Shown in pieces: positions 55,160 through 64,000 of a DNA stretch of 64,000 nucleotides. The number at the start of each line of letters is the position of its first letter. The first letter of the stretch is position 1. The stretch is from NCBI GenBank assembly GCA_021234155.1, contig JAJEKV010000061.1:5140653-5204652 (forward strand). Direction: 5' to 3'. The notes below the pieces were generated by a model. The model did not search any database, was not told the origin of the DNA, and saw nothing but the letters and a program-made list of their open reading frames with translations. This stretch comes from Isoetes taiwanensis. Lineage: Eukaryota; Streptophyta; Lycopodiopsida; Isoetales; Isoetaceae. The position numbers were made by a program, and so were the translations under genes.

Positions 55160-56416
55160 CTAAGGGTGCTCCCCCCAAATCCTGCGGGCGAGGGCTAAAT
55201 CCTTAGGCATGATGGTGACCCTCTTTGCGTGGATCGCGCAAAGATTGGCATCACCAAAAAGGGCCACCAGATAGGCCTCCGCAGCCTCCTGGAGCGCCAA
55301 AATAGCAAATGACTGGAAGCGGTCGGTTTTGAACTCCTGGGCAATCTCCCGAACCAACCTCTGAAAGGGGAGCTTCCATATTAGGAGTTGGGTGGACTTC
55401 TGAAACTTACGGATCTCCCGTAAGGCAACAGTGCTGGGTCGGTACCGGTGGGGTTTCCTTTGTGGAGCAGGGTTGGGAGGCGGCCCCCTTTTTGTAGGTA
55501 CAGTCTTGGCCCCAACAACCGGTCGGGACACATCCACCCGCTCCTGCCGCCGACTGGAGCTCACATTCTTCCCAAAAGCCCCGACAGTCTTTAGCTTTTC
55601 CTTGTATTGACTGTCGGACTTCCGGGCCACGGACTTCTTCCGGTGCTTAACGCTCGTGTGCTCTGTCGGGGTTGGACCCTTTTCACACCCTGATCCTCCT
55701 TCTTCCTGCTGGTCTGGCTGCTCCTGCCGGGCCTTCTCCTCTTTCTCCCTTTGGATCCTCTCCTGCTCTTCCCGGAACTCCTGGGCTCTCCTAAGGTCTT
55801 CTTCAACCTGAGCGTAATGTTGGGCTACACTGTGGCGAAGGAGTTCAGCGTGGTATCGGTCGGGTCTCTGGGCCATGTCAATCTGGATTGTTATTAAGTA
55901 ATCTATGCTGATATCAGGGATCTGCCCCCATATGAAGCTGCGGGAATCCTCATCCCATCGGTATGGGGGAATCTCAATCGCCCTGCCATCTATGACGGCG
56001 ACTCCATCCCCGAGGTACCGGTACTCCCTACCTCGAGCCACCGTATCGGCTCACTCTATCTCCCTTTGGTCATCTTCCCTGGCCAAGTTTCTGATGCGTT
56101 CGGCCTCCTTCCGTATGTCCTCCTCCTCTGTGTGGCCTTCACATTCAGGAGGATAAAACTTTATTAACATCATGACCAAGTCAGGTTGGTCGGCCATGGT
56201 GTAAGGAAGCTGGCGGAGGTTCAGTCGGATCAGAAACGGCTCCGAGAAATGGTAGATGGGATAGGGAATCCTATCATTGTTCTCGAACCGGTTCACCAAC
56301 TCGTCCAGAAGTATGTCGATGAAGGCCGGGTCAGTAGCCATGTGTCGGGCGATCAAAGCATAAATCTCTGCTATGGTGAGGGTAGTTGGGTCTACAGTAC
56401 TCTTGGTGTTGGCCAT
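55160..56416 (-). CDS. Chromovirus ORF with C-terminal histone H3 fold
   Basis: One frame of 418 codons, from [20 protein letters not shown] (56416), is interrupted by a single TGA at 56051-56053 and ends at 55160. The first 280 residues are unrecognised: an N-terminal helical part, a charged coiled coil ([19 protein letters not shown]) and a basic linker ([13 protein letters not shown]). The last 98 residues (55163-55456) are histone H3 without its tail: [47 protein letters not shown] and [16 protein letters not shown], then LARRI. All helices are there; loop 1 lacks one residue (TDRFQ for TDLRFQ), so DNA contact may be altered. It is not obviously CENH3. The TGA may be a lesion or read through. 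Confidence 0.8.
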
Positions 56417-57180
56417 GACTTATGGCGCTGAGGTCTAGAAGAACAGGCGGTAGGGCGCTTGCGGCTAGGGAGGCGGTAGTGAAGGCGCTAGGGTTATCGA
56501 AGAACTAAGCGAGGAAGCAAGGTCAGGTCTGGCGGCTATGGCGGGTGTCGGATCCGGCGGGCGGAGGCGCTGAAGGCAAGGCGGAGGTAATATCTGTAAC
56601 GGCCGGCTAACTTTTAAAATTTTAAAATTTTTCTTATTAACTTTTTATTTCTTTATTAAAAAGATATTTATACGGCGGAAATACGCGGGAACATACGGTC
56701 CGGTAGCCCGACGGCATTCTACGTTCAGACCGCCACCGGGTCGACGATAAGCAAAGCGGCGCCGGGTTGACTTTTTGGGCCCTCGTGTTGACTCAAGGAC
56801 GATGCCGGGTGGGCGCCGACTGCATTTTTGACTCTCCCACCCCGACTGCAGGGCAAAAATCAAGCGGCGCCCGAGTTGACTTTCGGGCCTTCCCGTGACC
56901 ATTTTTCCGCCAGCGACGACTGTCCTAGGTATTTGGGGTACGCCCGATCCAATGGAACCACTTTCTCCTTCATCTGAACTACCTACAGAAATTTATAACC
57001 CCTCCAAACTTGGGCCTCCAGTCGCCCTAACTTCTTTAAGCCTACAATTTCTTACTTTAACCTAACACAAAGCCAAACATCAAAGAGGACTAAGCAACAC
57101 ACTAGATTAGCCTCCTCCTAACTACCGAACTAACGAGTTAGGGTTTGGTCAGTGCTATGATTTCGAGCAATCGAAATCAC
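56417..57180 (-). other. Leader of the chromovirus between primer site and first ORF
   Basis: No coding signal. GC-rich stretches alternate with AT-rich ones (near 56610-56660). The leader probably holds packaging signals, but I can point to none. Confidence 0.5.
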
Positions 57181-57193
57181 GGCTCTGATACCA
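57181..57193 (-). promoter_or_regulatory. Primer binding site, tRNA-iMet type
   Basis: In element sense TGGTATCAGAGCC lies one base inside the 5' LTR. It is the plant initiator-tRNA-Met primer site of Ty3/gypsy elements and fixes the element's strand. Confidence 0.95.
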
Positions 57194-57194
57194 C

Positions 57195-58795
57195 TGTGAT
57201 GCTCCCTGAATATATACGACCCCCGGCCGTATACATACGGGGACTTTCCCCTCCCATGGCGACCCTCTCGCCATGAGCAGGACCCTCCGTCTGACCCGGG
57301 CCATCTACGTAGAGATGCTCGAGTGAAGGGCACGGAGGTGTCATTCGGCCCACGCCTTCGATGGGCTCCCTACGTGTGAGCATGCATGAATACAAGGGTT
57401 AGCACACAGCATAAATTATATATAAATAACCACCACGAAGGGTGGCGCATCCATCCAAATACCAACGGCAAAGAATATGCATCTAAGCCTAAGAAAACAC
57501 CCCAAACCCCAGGTTCTACCCCAGCTCAGACTCCTGTGAGGATGGACTGACGGCTCGGTCCCAAGAGGTCGTGGACGAGAGGTATAACCCCGGCGTTATC
57601 GGCATAGAACATCGGCTAGGGTTGTCCACTCCATCCACCCCTCCCCCGTGCACACTTTGCAAATGGGTCGATTCACGCTATGGCTTTCGCTATAGCCTTC
57701 CGGAGACGCAGACTCAAGGTATCACCCTTTGAGCCTACTCCAGGGTTCATGACGCCCCGGTCCGATGAGGCAGGTCAGGGAAGCGTCCCCTTCCAGGATC
57801 ACAGTGGTTCCATGGGTGAGCTAGAGAATACGTGCCGCATCAGCGACCCCCGCATCCGTACCCAACTTACTCACCCTAAATCTACTCAAAGTGCAAGATG
57901 CTCCATACGGATCACACCTCTACACCCAGGGAGTGTCAGACCCATACCCGGCCCTCTACGTGACCGGCTATCAGGCCTAGCCCACTGTAGGAGTCTCAGG
58001 AGCCTTTTATGTTCGTGCAAGACCCCACCCCCACTTCACCACTGCGTCCCTTCTCTGGTGCTAAGCCAGACCATAGCATCTACGACCCGGTGGTCTCTTG
58101 TACACAGGCCGCATCTAATGGGAATATTACAGGGCGCTATCTAGGAGCATACTATCATGTATGAGCTCAAAGGTCTCTACCCCCCCCTCCCTTTAAACCC
58201 ATGTTTAATGGAAGCTACCGAACTACTCCATAGATTCATCAATCACTTTGTAACAGAGCACCATTCATAATTGAAATGTAATCCTACTTACCAGAGAAGG
58301 GTTAATCAACAAAGGCAATCAGAAAAGAGTACTGAAGTGCTATCCTACAATTCACAAGCTAAACTACTACTAACCCGTGTTTCGGCTGGAACCGTTATCG
58401 TGGGGTACTTCCATAGTGCTGTAAGTAGGGTGGCAGCAACAGCTGGTGGTTGTTCAGTGATTTTGGTGAAGTCAGCAACAGTCCTTGGGCACTCAACTGC
58501 TCCTTGGGCGCTCAACTGGTTCGATTTTGGTTGATATGGGGGTGGTGATCCACCTTATTGGATTCAATTAGTAATCCCCATGCTGGCCAATCGAGTTTGG
58601 CCAGGTGGCGCCTTCCCAAACCATACTTGGCTTAATTATCCTTCTTAATTTATCCTTAATGATTTAATTAACATAGCTAACTAAATCCCTTTTAGGTCAA
58701 CCCCCTAGGTTACTATACCCCTTGGTAGCGTATCTATACTGGGTGACATGTCAATGTAGTTATACATATACCGTATAAATACTTGGAACGTCACA
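57195..58795 (-). repeat. 5' LTR of the chromovirus
   Basis: 1601 bp, TGTGATGCTCCC to TTGGAACGTCACA on the + strand. It is next to the primer site. Compared with 29236-31484 it lacks the 651-bp insertion and differs at a small number of positions and short indels. No TATA box is singled out. Confidence 0.95.
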
Positions 58796-59019
58796 GCAGA
58801 ACTAAATGCGATGAATGTATGTTGTTCGTAGTACTGAATGTATGTGAAAGCATCAAATCCAGAATCTAGAGGATGCAAAAAGTACCCGTCCAGCAATGAC
58901 CGTGTGCTCGACATTGGTAGATGTAATGACAGGCATTTGACTGCAGGAGACTTAGTAGTTATATCATAGGACATTGTCCTCCACGCTGCTTCTGTTGCCG
59001 ATAAATATCTTGCCCTCAA
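58796..59019 (-). pseudogene. Helitron B RepHel: linker, upstream half
   Basis: Reads ARYLSATEAAWRTMSYDITT, CLSLHLPMSSTRSLLDGYFL and FDAFTYIQYYEQHTF, matching 345-560 of Helitron A. It ends at the duplicated GCAGA, where the chromovirus inserted; the rest of the linker continues at 29235. Nonsense codons lie between here and the HUH part. Confidence 0.85.
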
Positions 59020-59228
59020 GCAGTCCTGTATTTCATCTCTGGACGTCTCCCAGGTGCTTTATCAGACGATGTGTTCTCTATTGAGTGACTCATTGTATTC
59101 TCCCTCGCAGATAGTTGACCTGTGCCATGCTGTCTTGCATCACTGTTACTGAATGAACTCTCTGTAGTTTCTCCATGTTGGCTACTCAATGATGATGGTA
59201 TGCAGGATGCATGTCTTTCTTGGGTAAC

Positions 59229-59735
59229 TCAAAAATTGGCGCTGTCGAATCCTTTGTAGATATAACCATAAAGATAAGAAAATACGTGTACTGTAGATGC
59301 CACATCTACCATAATATGGCAATCCAATTCATGTAGCAGGAAGGGATTGTATGGCACCACCCATACATCATCTATACTTCTTCTTCTGTACTGAACATAA
59401 CCTTTTGAATCGAGATGTGTCGTCGGGTTGACATCCTTTGGATAATTGTAACAACAGGCCGCGCCATTTGGGGAGCATCTCTGCGTATGTCTATGCATCA
59501 TGAATTTATGAACTTGCCCTCGAAGGATTGGATCCGCGGGCAATTCGGCAGAGATAATTTCATCAATGCATTCAAAAGGTATATCAGGTTCAGTCCGCAA
59601 GATGAGATGAGCGTGTGGCAATCCGCGCTTTTGAAATTCTATGACAGTTATTACATATGATATCTGCTGAAAAAACTTATGAAGAATCTCCTTTAACTTT
59701 TGTAATCTTCCATGAAAACACCGGACGACAAACAT
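59229..59735 (-). pseudogene. Helitron B RepHel: HUH endonuclease core
   Basis: Reads VIEFQKRGLPHAHLILRTE, where HAH is the metal-binding HUH motif of Helitron Rep, and later FLLHELDCHIMVDVASTVHV and YLYGYIYKGFD, the Tyr pair that attacks DNA. Both motifs are intact. The frame starts by a shift from the preceding piece (59693-59735 overlap) and ends in stops after 59229, so the full protein is not made. Confidence 0.9.
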
Positions 59736-60439
59736 AGGAACATCAGATGGTTTTGTCCAGGCCTAAGAATGGCCTTTATTTCTGGCCAATCTGTATATGT
59801 GGTCATAGTTATAAATAAAGTGGGACGACCTTTTACCCTATACAGTGCCAACGCATCAGCAACTTGAACAGAACACCATCTTTGACTTCCTAAAAAGGAT
59901 GAAGGCAATATAACATCAACTTGATCGTCATTTTCTCGATCTGAATAATCCTCATCATATTGTATTCTTCTATTGCGAAATGCCGGTGTTTTGAAGTAAT
60001 TCAATCGGGCATCCTCAACCCTTGAATACATATCCACCAGGTACTCTCCGCAAAGTCGACCAAGTTGGACAAATCGGTCTTCATGTAGGAGCCTAGACCT
60101 ATACCACTGTAACTGTGTAAGACCTTTGTTCCTAAGGCCCCAACCAATCGTGCCATATGGGAATATGAGAGGGTATTGCAGTGGCTCATACATGGGATCA
60201 AGTATATTCACAAAGGTTGGTTCACCTTCATTTCGAACCCAAAAGCCAGCAACTTGAGGTGCAATATCGGTCGTATTATTAACATCCACGATAGCTGCAA
60301 TATCATCGCTTGCAGTTGCTCCTTGCACAGTTATATATGCCGATGGCATGCCTATGCTTCCCATAGTTCGAAGATAACGAACAAAGGGATTTACTCGATC
60401 AAGAACAGAACCTACGATACTGACCCATTGAAATGGCAT
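59693..60439 (-). pseudogene. Helitron B RepHel: Rep N-terminal region
   Basis: Contains LDPMYEPLQYPLIFPYGTIG, RLCGEYLVDMYSRVEDARL, LPSSFLGSQRWCSVQVADAL and GRPTLFITMTTYTDWPEIKA, all typical of the Helitron_like_N domain just before the HUH motif. An overlap with the next frame at its end marks a frameshift. Confidence 0.9.
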
Positions 60440-60526
60440 GCTCTGGTCTCGAGCTTGTGTGTACCTCTCTGATTCGTCGTATATATACCAATGTATTGGA
60501 TGCCCTGTTTCCCCACTAGGTCGTAG

Positions 60527-60829
60527 TCAATGATACGTTCGGTCTGTTATGGTTACGGATGAAGGAAAGTCTAAATCAACAAATCCGCCACTCACACCAA
60601 GGACACTGAAGCAAAATAATATGTTTACCTTTATGGCAAGCCTCGCAAATTCAGGTATGTTGTACAGATTAATCAATGCCGCAGGAAGATTGGGTAACGA
60701 TGGCAATAACCATCTTCCTTCGTTGCAGCAAAAATCGTTTCTCTCAATATTTAGCAATGGTATTTGACAGTACGTACATCGTTTAGTCCACATACACATG
60801 GCATATCTACGATTTATTGCTAAGTTCAT
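60527..60829 (-). pseudogene. Helitron B RepHel: zinc-finger-like region
   Basis: Reads CTYCQIPLLNIERNDFCCNE, then GRWLLPSLPNLPAALINLYN. The pattern C-X2-C, a later CC and a Leu/Pro-rich run is common near the N terminus of plant Helitron proteins. It is separated by stops from the neighbouring pieces. Confidence 0.75.
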
Positions 60830-60847
60830 ACGTTGTGCACGATACTT

Positions 60848-61348
60848 TCAATGTGCAATAAGACCTACTACTGCTTCGCACGCTACGTCCCATCCTAGCA
60901 TTTGAGACTGGCTGGATGAAGCAAGTTGGTCATCCATATCTGCAAGTATTACATCTGTCTCCTCTCCTCCAGTCTCTCTATTATCCTCGTCTTGCTTGCC
61001 CAATCTTGCATATTGCTCTCGTTGTCTCTGACGTATATGCTCTCTATTTTCATCTGATAGATTCGCATAGCGATCATGCACTACCTGGCATATCCTTTCT
61101 CTATCTTCTTCTACCAAGTTCGCATAGCAATCTCTTCTTCGCTGCCGGAGTTGTTCTCGAACTTCCTCAACATCCCCACCTACTGTTGCTCTAAATCGAC
61201 GTTGTTTTCCATGCTCTCTAGCTCTTTCTCGCATCCGATCCCTCTCTTCCTCGGTTAAATTCTTATAGCGCTCCCTATCTCTTTGTCGTTTTCTCTCTCT
61301 ATATTCCTCAATCGAGCTTGTTCCCACACTTCTAGCACTATTTTCCAT
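60848..61348 (-). pseudogene. Helitron B RepHel: N-terminal charged repeat region
   Basis: Begins MENSARSVGTSSIEEYRERK. A module of about 20-25 residues, Y(K/A)NL..E.RERIRQR, recurs four times (YKNLTEEERDRMRERAREH, YANLVEEDRERICQVV, YANLSDENREHIRQR, and a weaker one). Such repeats occur at the N terminus of Helitron proteins and may bind nucleic acid. The Met at 61348 is the likely protein start. Confidence 0.75.
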
Positions 61349-63516
61349 GATCCTCTATTATTCTCGTGATTTCTACCCAACACCTTGACACTTAAATGCC
61401 AACACCCATCCAATACAATGATGCACTACAATAAACATTCACATATCTAGTGAACTTACTTGGTTTTCTTCATTTGTCAATGTTTTCCTCCAATATTAAA
61501 ACAATAGTCGGATGCCTCTTTCACTAATAATAAAACATGAGTATATTAAAACTCGGGCATGGAACAATAAATAGAACCAAAGTTACACTCAAAATTTCAT
61601 CAATAATACGTTATTAAACCTAAACATGAATATGATGCAATCTCAATTGAAATGCTCGAAGAGAGTTTTTTTATAAGCACATATCTGAGGCACAATAATT
61701 AAGTAATTTCTTAGAGAAACATAATTCCATATACGCTAGGCACAGTAATCATAGTGATATTGTTGAAGGTTAGCAAAACTTTGCATAAATTGTATTCGTG
61801 CACGTGTGTCAATATAACCATTGTAGATAAATCACTATGCTTAGAAGGTGTGTATTTGATGCATGTGCTTTTGGAGGATTTTTATTATTTTTTTTTTTTC
61901 TGACATCTAAATTTGCGATTTAATCACATACTACTAACCCCTTATTTGCTTATTAATACGACACTTAAACTATCGAAACTATTGGCATCACGAGCCCACA
62001 TAGATGAACCAAATGACTAGTTATTTAAATGCAAAATGCACTATGGTTTTTGTTATTATATCTTTAGATGTTTGGCAAAGTTTCTGAATTATTGCAATGC
62101 CTCGTAGTCATCCTACTTTGGCCACATACTTTTATATTTTTCTGCGACCAAGGCCGTGCAAAGGAAGGAAACCGTGATGATATAATTACATTTAGAGGCA
62201 AAGTCTTTTAAAAGAGTTGTGTTCCAAAAGAATGAAAATAAATTTCTATTTGTTCAATTTAGGCGCACTTAACATGGCTCTAGGCATGAACAAAAATAGG
62301 GGGTTTCACAATGGGAGGTCTGAGACGCAAGAAACATGGCTGCAACAGAGCAGAACCTTATAACATAAAAAATAGAAATGCATAACTCTAAGCGGGAAAT
62401 AGAGCTGGATATGTCCAATGGGTTATGTTAGAGAAGGAATCGTTTGACGCTCTTCTCTATCTCGCTTGAATTGGGATGAAAAATGCTGGAGCTGTGCATA
62501 AATATCATGCCGAAAGGGGTTCCAGAGTTGCAACTTAACCAGGCCGAATAAGTGTTGAACCACGGTACTGACTGCTGGGCCAACAGAGGGATCCGGTGGA
62601 TGTAACCGCGGCTGTTAACAAGACGGCGCAGTCACAAGCACGGTAGTCTCATGGTTAAGGGCCAAGGATGGGCGGCCGGGATGAAGTTTGGTGGGCTGGA
62701 AATAGATCAGGTCCGTTAAACACATGTAAGTATTTCCCGTTATTTGGGTCTCTCTTGGCTGAGCTGTTGCTCCCAAAGCTTGGCAGCCTTCATCCAGGCT
62801 TGCCTCCGGAATCGGCCGCCCCAACAAATCTTAAAGCTTAGCCTCGCCATAGCTAAATCCGGCGCCAGGCATTGGCCTTTTCGTCCCAGAGCCCAACTTT
62901 TGCCCAAAAAATTGTTCATGTGAACCCAGCTGTCAGGCATTTCCCAAACCACGTATCATGAAAATTAAGGCCCTGCATTTCCTTGGCGTGGCCTTCTCTC
63001 TATCCGTTTGAGACCCAAGCAGAAGATTGAAAGCGTATTCTTCAGGTTTCCGATGTGCGCGAATTGATACCAATCTAGAACGGATAATGAGACCAGAAAT
63101 TGGCCAAATCGGACAATCGGTTGTCAGATGTGATGGAAAAAGAGGCTCTGCGTGAAACTGGAAGCGCCTGAAGAGTATTTTTAGTGCAATTTGCAAGGAT
63201 GGAAGCCGGAGCTGGGCTCGTAGCTGGATCTCATACAGAAACGAGCTTGTAGTGATTCAAGGAGATGGAGTAAGTGCAGAAAATGTAACCTTTACCATTG
63301 TTTCGTTAAGGCATTGCTAGAACTGGAGCTGCTATTAAACCCCCCTATTTGTTTTCTAAGTGTTAGTCACTTATAAGCCCTTTTGAATCTATAGGTGAAG
63401 CCATTGAATCACGCGGATAGTCAAGTGTGCCAGATCTGTGTGTTCCGACAGAACTAACTCTTAAATTGAAGCTTCGAATTAAACTCAACAAAAGAATTAC
63501 CAACAAGGTGACGGAT

Positions 63517-63546
63517 CAATCGCACTAATGACCTGTAGTGCGATTG
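63517..63546. repeat. Perfect 11-bp-stem hairpin
   Basis: CAATCGCACTA / TAGTGCGATTG with an 8-nt loop. It may be the terminus of another element extending to the right. Confidence 0.65.
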
Positions 63547-63840
63547 CGTCCAAAAAAGATTCCTTTTTCAAAAAACCCCAAAATTTGGTACTTTTGGCAT
63601 ATCTTAAGAAAACATTTAGATAAACGGTCCTTTGACCTTAAAAAAAGTGCATTTTTTAGAACAAACAAACAAAGTACAACATTTATAATTAAAAGGAGGT
63701 TGTTTTTGGTAGTATTTTAAACGCTTTTGCACTTGACCTGGGCGCACGTACACACAAACACAATACTAAGAACAGTTAGAAGCATCAAAGAAACTGCAAA
63801 AAATGATACAAGGCCAAAATATGATGTAAAATAGATAATA

Positions 63841-63990
63841 ATGTCTATGCGCGCATAGACATGCACCCTGTTTAAACAAGCCACATTTTAAAAAAGTCAT
63901 CATTTAAGTGCAAATAATGATACAAGGGCGTTTTCATCCAAAGTGTAGTTTAAAGAAGAAAGGCATGTCTATCTTGGCGCATAGACATGC
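63841..63990. repeat. Two related palindromes in a roughly 122-bp partial tandem repeat
   Basis: ATGTCTATGCG/CGCATAGACAT is a perfect 22-bp palindrome at 63841-63862. GCATGTCTAT / ATAGACATGC forms an imperfect hairpin at 63963-63990. ATGATACAAGG also precedes each, so this looks like a tandem array that continues past the window. Confidence 0.75.
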
Positions 63991-64000
63991 TCCCCCACAA

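Larger units (their letters stand above)
29236..58795 (-). mobile_element. Ty3/gypsy chromovirus, 29.56 kb with nested insertions
   Basis: The ends are TGTGA...TCACA. GCAGA is duplicated on both sides (29231-29235, 58796-58800). LTRs lie at 29236-31484 and 57195-58795. On the - strand the order is LTR, primer site, extra ORFs, gag, zinc knuckle, protease, RT, RNase H, integrase, chromodomain, polypurine tract, LTR: a chromovirus. Removing the 15.79-kb TIR insertion leaves 13.8 kb, long for a chromovirus because of about 4 kb of extra ORFs before gag. The pol frame has nonsense codons and an integrase lesion, so it is not autonomous now. The two LTRs look nearly identical outside a 651-bp insertion, suggesting a young element. 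Confidence 0.95.
26037..61440 (-). mobile_element. Helitron B, full RepHel order, split by nested insertion
   Basis: On the - strand the parts run N-terminal repeat domain (61348), zinc-finger region (60829), Rep N-terminal region (60439), HUH (59735), linker (59019 to 58796, then 29235 to 28747), helicase (28736-27263), tRNA-like array (26579-26257) and terminal hairpin (26071-26048), ending at 26037. The 29.56-kb chromovirus at 29236-58795 lies in the linker; without it the element is roughly 5.8 kb. Many stops and frameshifts make it non-autonomous. The 5' terminus, expected as TC after an A, is not fixed; 61440 is an estimate just beyond the first Met. Confidence 0.85.
61441..64000. other. 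Flank beyond Helitron B, no gene recognised
   Basis: AT-rich DNA with a GC-richer patch at 62560-62900. Short chance frames only. From about 63480 the texture changes to hairpin- and repeat-bearing sequence, listed separately. Confidence 0.5.

Noticed and set aside
55163-55456. CENH3 rather than canonical H3
   Set aside because: The helices and the [12 protein letters not shown] segment follow ordinary H3. Loop 1 is shorter, not longer as in CENH3.

Overview
This window looks like transposon-dense nuclear DNA from a land plant with a large genome. The evidence is fragments of plant genes (CYP98A, MKP1-type phosphatase, UDP-glycosyltransferase, GDSL esterase), a tRNA-iMet primer site in a plant-type chromovirus, plant-style introns and AT-rich spacers. 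The mix of old and unusual transposon types suggests a non-angiosperm such as a fern, but that is a weak inference. I see no intact ordinary host gene, no rRNA, no convincing tRNA gene and no CRISPR.

Layout. 1-3758 is the 3' part of a decayed Helitron (A, + strand). Its tail holds a tandem array of tRNA-like units and ends in a GC-rich hairpin followed by CTTG. 3759-26036 separates it from a second Helitron. This stretch holds small TIR elements (near 4073, 5125, 8219), a block of antisense gene fragments next to two copies of one hairpin-ended repeat (UGT, GDSL, MKP1; 11.9-15.86 kb), a LINE tail (15.9 kb), and a 338-codon intact gene for an HUH/Y1 Rep-like protein. That gene has iteron-like repeats upstream and strong hairpins downstream (19.0-21.3 kb). 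First-exon-like fragments follow at 23.0 and 25.0 kb. 26037-about 61.4 kb is Helitron B on the - strand, with the same hairpin, tail array and helicase order as A.

Helitron B is split by nested insertions, each supported by its ends. A 29.56-kb Ty3/gypsy chromovirus (29236-58795, - strand, 5-bp duplication GCAGA, 13-nt tRNA-iMet primer site, polypurine tract) sits in the Rep-helicase linker. Its gag/zinc-knuckle junction is split by a TIR element (35823-51612) carrying a CYP98A exon. That element in turn holds a 4.26-kb CACTA-like element (37788-42046, TTA duplication) and an 8.97-kb element (42421-51393, GGCA duplication). The last encodes a DDE-like transposase of the FAENY/SDG/HDGAGA type, a coiled-coil/RING-like protein and a small protein that starts like a histone H3 tail.

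Most notable: (1) the chromovirus has about 4 kb of extra ORFs before gag, one ending in a nearly complete histone H3 fold, in an element whose integrase carries a chromodomain; (2) a second, unrelated element in the nest encodes an H3-tail-like N terminus; (3) the HUH-only element, possibly replitron-like; (4) the Helitron tail arrays, whose paired ends covary between units. The likely order of events is Helitron B, then chromovirus, then CYP98A-bearing TIR element, then the CACTA-like and FAENY elements. The two LTRs still look nearly identical, so the later steps are probably recent.
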